Positions 1 to 6,126 of a stretch of DNA of 11,115 bases are shown here, piece after piece (position 1 is the first letter of the stretch; every line of letters starts with the position of its first letter). A model generated the notes under the pieces. It was not told the DNA's origin, did no database searches, and saw only the letters and a list, made by a program, of their open reading frames with translations. The position numbers were made by a program, and so were the translations under genes. Source of the DNA: Chlamydiia bacterium (GTDB taxonomy: Bacteria > Chlamydiota > Chlamydiia > Chlamydiales > Simkaniaceae). The stretch lies in NCBI GenBank assembly GCA_020440405.1, contig JAGROF010000003.1:1-11115 (forward strand), in the 5' to 3' direction.

Positions 1-387
1 CAGGTTCGTGACAGGATTGAGCTTCTTGATATCTGGTTTCATTGCCTGCAAAGAAAAGAGAGGACCGATAATGAGAAAGTTCACCAGGACGCCAATCAAA
101 GAGATGAGAATCATAAAGGGCATGGATGTATTAAAGATCACCTCAAATGCAGCAGTGAAATACATGGGAATTTGAGAAGCGATATGCTCTCCTTCTTTCA
201 CTCCCGTAAACGTAAGCAGCATATATCCCGCAAGGTTCTTAAAAAAGTACCCAGAAGTTGCCACAATCAAAGCAAATGACGCGGCAAACGTAAATGCAGA
301 GGGGAAATCTTTGGATTTAGCGACTTGTCCCTTCTTCCGTGCATCGCGGAGTTTCTTCGGGGTCGCCTTTTCGGTTTTTTCTGCCAT
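1..387 (-). CDS. sctU: SctU, type III secretion export-apparatus switch protein (partial, N-terminal 129 residues)
   Basis: This is the N-terminal part of an FlhB/YscU-family protein; the C-terminus lies beyond the left window edge. Family knowledge: SctU sits in the inner membrane at the type III secretion export gate, and its C-terminal autocleaving domain switches substrate specificity. Seen: the reading frame stays open from the ATG at 387-385 to base 1. It begins MAEKTEKATPKKLRDARKKG, the classic cytoplasmic FlhB/YscU start (EKTE..TPKKL.DAR.KGQVAKS.D), followed by hydrophobic segments at about residues 31-48 and 81-108, then a PDIKKLNPV motif near residues 117-125 that matches the family's 'P...K.NP..G' stretch. 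A Shine-Dalgarno AGGGGGA lies about 8 bases before the ATG. Shine-Dalgarno and start codon lie inside the end of a large inverted repeat (386-550), which is unusual. The NPTH cleavage site would be outside the window. The family call is firm; type III secretion rather than flagellar is inferred from the chlamydial context. Confidence 0.93.
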   Translation of the reverse strand, partial: MAEKTEKATPKKLRDARKKGQVAKSKDFPSAFTFAASFALIVATSGYFFKNLAGYMLLTFTGVKEGEHIASQIPMYFTAAFEVIFNTSMPFMILISLIGVLVNFLIIGPLFSLQAMKPDIKKLNPVTNL

Positions 388-550
388 GAGACTATCCCCC
401 TGTTAGAAATTTCAGAGTTTTGAAGAATTTTTTTTCTGAATTGCAGAGCTCTTTGCACGCCATACTTAAAAAAGTAGGGTGCAAAGAGCTCTGCAATTCA
501 GGGGAAAAAGGCTCGAAAGAATGACATTTATAACAGTGGGATAGTCTCAT
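386..550. repeat. 165-bp imperfect palindrome covering the sctU translation start
   Basis: Two arms of about 73 bases (386-458 and 479-550) are inverted copies of each other. The outer ends match perfectly for 13 bp (ATGAGACTATCCC at 386-398 against GGGATAGTCTCAT at 538-550) and, after one mismatch, for another 6 bp. The middle of the arms is diverged, about half matching. The inner ends match perfectly over 23 bp (436-458 against 479-501). The loop 459-478 can fold further through TACTT/AAGTA with an AAAA tetraloop. No uridine tract follows on either strand, so this is not a standard terminator. Strong ends around a decayed middle resemble a MITE or foldback element, but no target-site duplication is evident. 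It fills most of the divergent region between sctU (minus) and the SDR gene (plus). Confidence 0.85.
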
Positions 551-600
551 CAAAAACAAGTTTCTTTTTATGTTTTCATCATAGACAATCACAATTAATT

Positions 601-2025
601 ATGAAAGTGTTACTCACAGGTGCGAACGGTTATGTTGGAACACGCCTCCTAGAGCTCCTTGCAGAAAAAGGACATGAGGTGGTAGCGCTAGCCCGTGTTC
701 CTGAGAGTGTTCATATTCCTGAAAGGATCGCAAAACAGGTGACAGTAGTCCAGGGAGATTTGCTTCAAGGAGTGAAGCTTCCGCCAGATATCGATGCTGC
801 GTATTACCTTGTGCATTCGATGTGTCGTCATCTAGAAGACTTTGATCAAAAAGATCGAAAAGCAGCAACGCAGTTTGTTCAAGCCCTCACGCAAACCCGT
901 TGCAAGCAACTGATTTACCTCACAGGATTGATCACAACCCAAAATCTTTCCAAGCACTTAGCTTCTCGCCTGGAAGTTGAAAAGATTTTGAAGAGCGGCT
1001 CGGTTCCTGTTACCGTTTTCCGTGCAGGCATTATCATTGGATCAGGGAGTGCCTCGTTTGAAATCATACGCGATCTTGTGGAAAAGCTCCCCATTATGGT
1101 GGCTCCAAAGTGGGTGAAAACCCGCTGTCAACCCATTGCTGTGCGAGATGTTCTTTTTTATCTTGCTGAGGCCTTGGGGCATCAAAAATGCATAGGAAAA
1201 ACCTTTGATATTGGAGGGCCAGACATCTTAACCTACAAGGAAATGCTTTTGGAGTTTGCCCGCGTGCGCAAGCTCCGTCGCTTGATCTTGGTTGTTCCTG
1301 TGCTGACTCCAAAGCTTTCATCTCTTTGGCTGATCTTTGTGACTTCGACAAACTACTTTCTAGCCCGCTCCCTTGTCGATAGCATGACCATCGATGCCGT
1401 CTGCCAGGAAAACCATGTCCAAGAGATTCTGCCCCGAACGTGTCTTTCTTACCGAGAAGCAATCGAAAAAGCCTTTGAGCAGATTCAGGAAAATGCCGTG
1501 ATTTCCAGTTGGCGCGACTCCTGGACAGCCAGTGGTCTCGATCCCCAGTATCATGAGTATATCAAAGTTCCCGAACATGGCTGTTACAAAATGCAGACGT
1601 CTAAGTCCTTTGATTTGGATCCCGATGCCGTGTTTAAGCAGGTGTATCACATCGGGGGGGAAACAGGGTATTTTTCGATGAACTGGGCGTGGAGAATACG
1701 AGGGCTTATCGATCGGTATCTAGGAGGTGTGGGGCTTCGAAGGGGAAGAACAAAGCGAAAAGACTTGAAAGCAGGGGATGTGATTGACTTTTGGCGAGTC
1801 GTGCAAATCGATCCCAAACATCGCCACCTGATTCTTTTTGCAGAGATGAGGGTTCCTGGGGAAGCCTGGCTTGAGTTCCACGTGCACTCCCATCAAATCG
1901 ATCAAATTGCGACCTTTCGCCCCCGAGGCTTGTTTGGAAGGTTTTACTGGTGGCTCTTCTGGCCGATCCACCTCATTTTATTTCCAGGAATGCTCCGCAT
2001 GATCCTTAAACGTGCAAGAACTTAG
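601..2025 (+). CDS. YbjT-like atypical SDR oxidoreductase with C-terminal DUF2867 domain
   Basis: A 474-residue two-domain protein close in length to E. coli YbjT. The N-terminal NAD(P)-binding Rossmann domain starts at residue 1 with LLTGANGYVGTRLLELL (GxxGxxG at residues 7-13). It continues with VVQGDL and AYYLVHSM, then the family-typical YLTGLI, HLASRLEVE and FRAGIIIGSGSASFE stretches. Residues of about 320-470 match DUF2867, including WRIRGLIDR, GGVGLRRGR, DFWRVVQID and PRGLFGRFYWW. Substrate is unknown; by analogy with NmrA/YbjT-type proteins it may be an NAD(P)H-dependent or redox-sensing protein of the cytoplasm or membrane face (inference). The ATG at 601 opens the Rossmann fold exactly where expected, but no Shine-Dalgarno precedes it (AATTAATT). 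It is the only plus-strand gene here, divergent from sctU, and its TAG stop borders a GC-rich segment. The family call is strong; the function is not established. Confidence 0.9.
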   Translation: MKVLLTGANGYVGTRLLELLAEKGHEVVALARVPESVHIPERIAKQVTVVQGDLLQGVKLPPDIDAAYYLVHSMCRHLEDFDQKDRKAATQFVQALTQTRCKQLIYLTGLITTQNLSKHLASRLEVEKILKSGSVPVTVFRAGIIIGSGSASFEIIRDLVEKLPIMVAPKWVKTRCQPIAVRDVLFYLAEALGHQKCIGKTFDIGGPDILTYKEMLLEFARVRKLRRLILVVPVLTPKLSSLWLIFVTSTNYFLARSLVDSMTIDAVCQENHVQEILPRTCLSYREAIEKAFEQIQENAVISSWRDSWTASGLDPQYHEYIKVPEHGCYKMQTSKSFDLDPDAVFKQVYHIGGETGYFSMNWAWRIRGLIDRYLGGVGLRRGRTKRKDLKAGDVIDFWRVVQIDPKHRHLILFAEMRVPGEAWLEFHVHSHQIDQIATFRPRGLFGRFYWWLFWPIHLILFPGMLRMILKRART

Positions 2026-2029
2026 CTAG

Positions 2030-2235
2030 ATAGATGCGTCGGGCGGCTAGCGCCCCCTGCCGCCGCCCTGGTGCTTGATCTGGCAAGCCGAATGGATTTT
2101 CCATCAGGGGCCCGCGTAAGAGCACTGATTCCCCCTCCTTCAAATCCATTTTGCAGAGCCATGGGCTGCTCAGAAGCATGCCTTCCTTGTCGGCACGTCC
2201 CTTCGCAGAGAGTTTTGAATGGTCTCAACAAAATT
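2030..2235. other. GC-rich intergenic segment with nested complementary stretches (possible structured element)
   Basis: About 200 bases immediately after the SDR gene are clearly richer in G and C than the flanking DNA. Complementary pairs include GGGCGGC (2041-2047) with GCCGCCC (2062-2068); GCTTG (2073-2077) with CAAGC (2084-2088); AATGGATTT (2091-2099) with AAATCCATT (2142-2150), enclosing AGGGG (2106-2110) with CCCCT (2132-2136), for which ATCAG/CTGAT is an alternative. A 69-codon minus-strand frame is open across it (2022-2231), but it has low-complexity Arg/Ala/Gly/Ser composition, no domain I recognise, and overlaps the SDR stop. It does not match tmRNA, RNase P RNA, SRP RNA or a tRNA as far as I can tell by eye. 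It may be a dispersed repeat, a structured RNA or a decayed import. Confidence 0.4.
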
Positions 2236-2249
2236 TCAGCTTAGGAATA

Positions 2250-2471
2250 TTACCTGAAAAGCTCCCAACCTGTGAAAAATGTACCTATGGATTTCAGGCA
2301 GAATAGGAAAAGAAAAACACTCATTACCCTTTTAAAAGTAAAAAATGGAGAGAGGTTTTTAAAATCAAAGAGCGCAATGCTCGCGCAGAATCCGATGGCC
2401 AATAGAAACTCATGAATTAAAAAAAAGCAGAGCCTAAACTCCCATGTCTTCATCATTTCAATAGAAATCAT
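2250..2471 (-). CDS. Possible small membrane protein, 73 residues
   Basis: A doubtful small ORF that I do not recognise. It would encode a very hydrophobic peptide with two probable membrane segments, about residues 13-35 (LCFFLIHEFLLAIGFCASIA) and about residues 49-67 (VMSVFLFLFCLKSIGTFF), joined by a short polar loop with FDFKNLSPFF. A purine-rich AGGAAGAGG lies about 12 bases upstream of the ATG at 2471, which is rather far for a Shine-Dalgarno. No convincing promoter was found. It lies between a GC-rich segment and the inverted repeat after the ZIP-like gene. It could be a chance frame in AT-rich DNA, where hydrophobic frames are common. Confidence 0.3.
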   Translation of the reverse strand: MISIEMMKTWEFRLCFFLIHEFLLAIGFCASIALFDFKNLSPFFTFKRVMSVFLFLFCLKSIGTFFTGWELFR

Positions 2472-2589
2472 TTAAGTTACAAACCTCTTCCTAATGAGCT
2501 ACGCAAAATCATATATTAACTGAGGTTTAAGTACCCGTCCTATTTCACTCCATATGCGAATTCAAATGGTAAAAGAGTGTTAGTGAATT

Positions 2590-2665
2590 AAACCACAGAG
2601 AACAGTGAGAACACAGAGAGAATGGCATGAAAGCTTCTCTGTGTTCTCACTGACCTCTGTGGTTT
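2590..2665. repeat. 30-bp inverted repeat of the ACCACAGAG...CTCTGTGGT type
   Basis: Arms 2590-2619 and 2636-2665 are complementary at 28 of 30 positions around a 16-base loop. They are built from short iterated words (CCACAGAG, GAGAACACAGAGA). The hairpin begins 13 bases beyond the stop codon of the ZIP-like gene. From memory, very similar 'CCACAGAG AACACAGAG' hairpins are scattered through intergenic DNA of many unrelated bacteria, so this is probably a copy of that dispersed repeat. In RNA it would form a strong hairpin at the 3' end of the MFS-ZIP transcript and might protect or end it, but no uridine tract follows on the minus strand. Confidence 0.88.
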
Positions 2666-2678
2666 GGGTCTCATCGGT

Positions 2679-3401
2679 TCATGAGAAATTTTGAAAGATC
2701 ACAATGATTAAAAAGCCGATAAAAAAGCTTCCGGATATCCAAATCGTGTCGTGGACTTTGTGAGCGTCAGCAATGAGTTCTTCAATGCCTAAAAAGAGCA
2801 GTGCGGCCACTCCAAAGGCAAGGGTTTCTATTAGCACGTAGTAAGGCATATGAGAAATGATTGTGCTTCCCACAAATGCCCCAATGGGGAGAAGGAGGGT
2901 TGTGAGAATGATAAGAGCATATTGGTGTTTTTTATGAACTTCTTTCTTCACCAAGCTTGAGGAAAGGGCGAGTACGATAAAAAAAGCACAAAAACTGAGA
3001 GAAACCGCAACGAGGACGCCTCCTGTCATTCCTGCAAGAAAAGAAATCCCGATCAAGAGACCATCGAGAAAAAGATCTAAAGCCGAGCCAATCATCAATC
3101 CCATAGGTAGCTTATTGCTCGAGCCCTTTTTCGCTAAATAGTGGGCAAATTCATGGATGCCTAGCATCACCCCAGCGCCTAAGATGAACCCGACTCCAAT
3201 CGAGAGAGGAGCTCCATGATTTACAATTTTAGGCAGAAGCTCTGTTGCAGCCGTTCCCACAACAATTCCTGCGACAAAATGTTGTAGAGCACTCATGATT
3301 TTTTGGGGGAACGCATAGAGGGTTGCAAGTCCTCCACCAATCAAAGCCACGATCATGGGAATAAGTGCAAAAGCTGTAATCGTTAAAGGAGAGGTCATCA
3401 T
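2679..3401 (-). CDS. ZIP-like metal transporter (GufA/ZupT-type) with altered metal-site motifs
   Basis: A 240-residue integral membrane protein with about eight hydrophobic segments, the size and layout of bacterial ZIP transporters that move Zn2+, Fe2+ or Mn2+ across the inner membrane. Recognisable parts are AGIVVGTAATELLPKI (residues 44-59), a TM4-like segment GSALDLFLDGLLIGISF (105-121) and LLFLGIEELIADAHKVHD (201-218), close to the family's 'EEL..EAH' motif. The usual TM4 HNxxEG appears as DLFLDG (D109, D113), and the next segment (VLVAVSLSFCAFFIVLAL) lacks the usual polar HxxPEG/QNxPEG residues. Ion specificity and even transport activity are therefore uncertain. Two adjacent ATGs begin the frame with a stop shortly upstream; the second (3398) is better spaced from the AAAAGG Shine-Dalgarno. 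The gene follows the MFS gene by 31 bases on the same strand, probably as one transcript. Confidence 0.78.
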   Translation of the reverse strand: MMTSPLTITAFALIPMIVALIGGGLATLYAFPQKIMSALQHFVAGIVVGTAATELLPKIVNHGAPLSIGVGFILGAGVMLGIHEFAHYLAKKGSSNKLPMGLMIGSALDLFLDGLLIGISFLAGMTGGVLVAVSLSFCAFFIVLALSSSLVKKEVHKKHQYALIILTTLLLPIGAFVGSTIISHMPYYVLIETLAFGVAALLFLGIEELIADAHKVHDTIWISGSFFIGFLIIVIFQNFS

Positions 3402-3432
3402 GCCTTTTGCATATCAAAAGGAGGTCTAAGAG

Positions 3433-4806
3433 TCAATGATCGTGAGATTTTTGGGAACGGGGCTTCATAAGAAGACTGCAAATAACTCCGAGAAGACTGA
3501 TGAGAAAAAGGGCGTAACTTCCTATTTGAATTCCTTGGGTAAGGGTGGACTTTAAGCGGACAGCTGTGACGACAAGCGCCAGTCCTAAGGTTCCCCCAAT
3601 TTCTTGGAAGGTCACAAACGTTCCCGAGGCGATTCCAGCTTTATAGGGGGGAACAACAGAAATTGCAGCAGTTGCTGTGGGGCCTGTAATCAATCCATAG
3701 CCAATTCCAAACAGGAGGGTCGCTGAAAAGATCACAGGAAGAGGCGTTGTATCGCGAAAAAATGTTTGCAAAATCGAAGACAGAATTAAACACAAAAACC
3801 CATAAAAGATAAATATCCAAGCTTTATGAGGTTGATATTTTCTTCCTACAATGGGTGATAAAACAATGACAGGAATGGTAATCCCCAACATGAGTTGTCC
3901 TGTACCTATGGAGGAAAGATGGCGCACATTTTCTAAATAGATCGGAAGGAGAAAGAAAGTCGACCAGATATAAAAGATGAGGCAGCCACTTGCAATCGAA
4001 GCACAGAGGAAGGTCTTTTTACGCACCAGTTCAGGGAGAAGAATTGGAGAAGGGGAAGATCGACTGCTTCGCCAGAGGGCTAAAAAGCTTAAAACGGTGA
4101 TGAATAGGAGGCTTCCATTTACCCACACTGAGAGATGCACGAACTCTGTGATAAGAAATGCAAAAGAGGAAAGGCTAATTCCAATCAGGATCATCCCTTT
4201 TACATCAACATGAGGAGCGTCAATTGTATTTTTGCTTTCTCTTGTGAAGAGAAAGATAAAGCATAGGCTAATGAGAAACAGAGGAATCATCGACCAAAAG
4301 ACCCACTGCCATCCAAAAGCTTCTAAGAGACCCCCAGTAACTAGAGGGCCTAGCGCCATAGCGCTGGCAATAGCAGAGGCCCAAATGGCAATGGCTCGAC
4401 TTTTATAAGATTCTGGGAATTCCGACACAAGCATGGCTTGAGAAACAGGGAGAAGAATTGCATTTCCCAGCCCCGCTAGGGACAGGCTGAAAATAAGACC
4501 TCCACTTCCTTGGCTATGTCCTCCAATGAACATCCCAACTCCTGAGCAACAGAGCCCGATAAGAAAGATTTTTTTTCTTCCATAAATATCAGCTAAACGG
4601 CCGCTTGTGACGAGAAAAGCGCAGTTAATAATTCCAAAAGAAAGCATCATCCACTGCATTTGAATGAGGGGAATCTGGAGAGATTTTTGAATGGTGGGAA
4701 TCGCCGTATTGATCATGGTGAAGACAAGACCCATTACAATACATCCCAGACAAATACCGATAATGCTAAGAAGACGCACTAGGTAGGGATGCTTGATTTC
4801 TTTCAT
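3433..4806 (-). CDS. MFS multidrug exporter, DHA2 (EmrB/QacA-like, 14-TM) family
   Basis: A 457-residue protein with about 14 hydrophobic segments and almost no extramembrane domains, as in DHA2-family proton-coupled exporters of the inner membrane. Motif A is clear: GRLADIYGRKK at residues 69-79, between TM2 and TM3. The early DHA2 signature N..IPTIQ..L is at 33-43. The antiporter motif-C region is ALGPLVTGGLLEAFGWQWVF (151-170), matching the family's GP..GG....WRW.F pattern. Substrate cannot be read from sequence; drug or metabolite export is inferred from the family. The ATG at 4806 has only a weak GAG about 8 bases upstream. Its ATGA also overlaps the stop of an 18-codon upstream frame (4803-4859), so translation might be coupled. 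The ZIP-like gene starts 31 bases downstream. No obvious promoter was found. Confidence 0.88.
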   Translation of the reverse strand: MKEIKHPYLVRLLSIIGICLGCIVMGLVFTMINTAIPTIQKSLQIPLIQMQWMMLSFGIINCAFLVTSGRLADIYGRKKIFLIGLCCSGVGMFIGGHSQGSGGLIFSLSLAGLGNAILLPVSQAMLVSEFPESYKSRAIAIWASAIASAMALGPLVTGGLLEAFGWQWVFWSMIPLFLISLCFIFLFTRESKNTIDAPHVDVKGMILIGISLSSFAFLITEFVHLSVWVNGSLLFITVLSFLALWRSSRSSPSPILLPELVRKKTFLCASIASGCLIFYIWSTFFLLPIYLENVRHLSSIGTGQLMLGITIPVIVLSPIVGRKYQPHKAWIFIFYGFLCLILSSILQTFFRDTTPLPVIFSATLLFGIGYGLITGPTATAAISVVPPYKAGIASGTFVTFQEIGGTLGLALVVTAVRLKSTLTQGIQIGSYALFLISLLGVICSLLMKPRSQKSHDH

Positions 4807-5527
4807 GAATCTAACTCAAGACTAAGAGCTCCAAAAAGGAAATTAAATTTCATTGTCATGATTTTCGAAAATAATTGATTTTTTGCAAAGCTTTATTATT
4901 CCAACTAAGAACTTATCCAATATTACCCCAATCTGCAAAGCTATCCATGACTTGGTGGATCTGAAGCCGCCACCTGAGAGAGGCTACTAGAAATGATCTT
5001 CGAAAAGTATGGAATTCATTATTGTTTGTTTTGACTCGGGAGTGAAATTGGTCTTTTCAAAGGCCCAGAATCGTTTGTGCCTAAATCTACAGCGCATGAC
5101 TGAGTAGTTTACAATTTGTATCTCTGTTTTACCTTGTAAAACCTCTTTTAGTATTTTCTTTACAGTGAAATTTTGGGCAATGCATGTCTTTTCAGAATTT
5201 AGTCTTTTTCTAGGGCGTATTCCAATTGTTTAATGCTTAATAAAGAAGAGATTATGGAATTATTCCCGGCTATATTCTTTACAACTATGCTCTCAACTTC
5301 ATAATAGGCTGAATAAGTTTTGCTGTAGTCATTAACTCACCTTTAAGTGAGACAAACATGGATATTAAAAGGGTTTAGTAGTTTATCAGCATTAAATTTA
5401 AGATTAAGATGTCACAGTTGTATTATCCATAATAAGCCCTGGCATCTTTCATGGATGCAGAAGCTTCCTGAAATCAACAAAGTTGAAGAAATTATTGGTT
5501 TCATTGTTTTTCTCTTTTTTGAATTTG
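4807..5527. other. 721-base gene-poor, AT-rich intergenic stretch
   Basis: I see no supportable gene here. Frames are short and broken by stops on both strands. Small structures only: a 5-bp stem GGTGG/CCACC near 4954-4974, a 7-bp hairpin GTTTTAC-CTT-GTAAAAC (5126-5142) followed by CTCTTTT, and CTCAC/GTGAG around 5336-5351. A 64-codon plus frame beginning with GTG at 5347 lacks a Shine-Dalgarno and runs into the 3' end of the secreted-protein gene on the other strand. An 18-codon minus-strand frame (4803-4859) ends in an ATGA overlap with the MFS start. The length, unusual for this compact genome region, suggests decayed genes or an old insertion (inference). Confidence 0.6.
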
Positions 5528-6043
5528 TTACTTTACTATGACTATTCCCATGGTTGTATTTGCTCCCGGTGGATTCTCCCACCAATCATCCTCAGCTTGT
5601 TCGAAAATAAGCCCGGTTCCATGAGTAAATCGTATCTGGTATATCCCTGCTTCTTTGGGTGCTTCCAAAGTAAACTTGGCTTTACCTGAATCTGACATAA
5701 ATCCTAGGCATTTTTTTACTGTTTCTTGTGGTCCTTCATTATGAAAACCTACTAAAAAATAATGAATTTTTGTATTTGACAATTGATCTTTGTCTATTTC
5801 ATAACGTACTTGACAATCAATTAATTCACTAGGGTCGCAAGAAATAATTTTTTTACCTCCCATCATTTTGAAATCAGATAATTTTATTCCTTCGATTTTA
5901 ATGGAGTCTGAGACAATACCTTTTCCAGGCAATTCATTAGCATACTTCTTAAGGTCTCCTTCTAATTCTTTTTTCAAATCGAAGGCAAAGACAGATACAG
6001 TTGCTATAGCAACTAGAAATAAAATTTGCAGAAATTTTTTCAT
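5528..6043 (-). CDS. Secreted hypothetical protein, 171 residues, with signal peptide
   Basis: I do not recognise this family with certainty. The start is fixed by a perfect Shine-Dalgarno AAGGAGG six bases before the ATG at 6043. The first 20 residues form a textbook signal peptide: MKK, then a hydrophobic core (FLQILFLVAIATVSV) and cleavage probably after FAF or VFA. The mature part is Lys/Glu-rich, with three cysteines (C69, C77, C112), an SCDPSELIDCQVRYEI stretch and a C-terminal region, AKFTLEAPKEAGIYQIRFTH then EDDWWENPPGANTTMGIVIV. This alternation suggests a beta-sandwich or Ig-like domain (inference). Probably periplasmic or exported; no lipobox. A sigma70-type promoter lies just upstream. 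The frame stays open another 80 codons upstream, but only because it reads into the palindromic element, so the longer start at 6283 is rejected. Confidence 0.78.
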   Translation of the reverse strand: MKKFLQILFLVAIATVSVFAFDLKKELEGDLKKYANELPGKGIVSDSIKIEGIKLSDFKMMGGKKIISCDPSELIDCQVRYEIDKDQLSNTKIHYFLVGFHNEGPQETVKKCLGFMSDSGKAKFTLEAPKEAGIYQIRFTHGTGLIFEQAEDDWWENPPGANTTMGIVIVK

Positions 6044-6074
6044 AAACGTCCTCCTTAGAATTTGTAAAAAAAGC

Positions 6075-6102
6075 ATTTTAAACAAAGGGTGTCTTTTGTC
6101 AA
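6075..6102 (-). promoter_or_regulatory. Sigma70-type promoter for the secreted-protein gene
   Basis: On the minus strand a perfect -35 TTGACA (6102-6097) is separated by 16 bases from a -10 TAAAAT (6080-6075; 5 of 6 match the consensus). Transcription would start near 6067, giving a leader of about 25 bases that contains the AAGGAGG Shine-Dalgarno. It lies between the palindromic element and the gene, so the gene should be transcribed independently of the ychF operon. Confidence 0.7.
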
Positions 6103-6126
6103 GAACAAAAAATAAAATTTTTTGCT

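Noticed and set aside
386..550. Rho-independent terminator for sctU or the SDR gene
   Set aside because: The genes diverge from this region and no T-run follows the hairpin on either strand.
538..570. Similarity of GATAGTCTCATC (element at 386-550) to GATAGTGTCGTC (ends of the element at 6127-6289)
   Set aside because: Ten of twelve bases match, but the words point in opposite directions relative to their elements and the similarity does not clearly continue. Probably chance.
392..592. 66-codon minus frame upstream of sctU
   Set aside because: It reads across the palindrome, has no family features, and its composition follows the repeat rather than coding sequence.
5126..5142. Hairpin GTTTTAC-CTT-GTAAAAC as a terminator
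   Set aside because: The stem is only 7 bp and A-T rich, no gene ends just upstream of it on the plus strand, and the T-run is interrupted.
5347..5541. 64-codon plus frame starting with GTG
   Set aside because: No Shine-Dalgarno, no recognisable domain, and its end overlaps the stop of the secreted-protein gene on the other strand.
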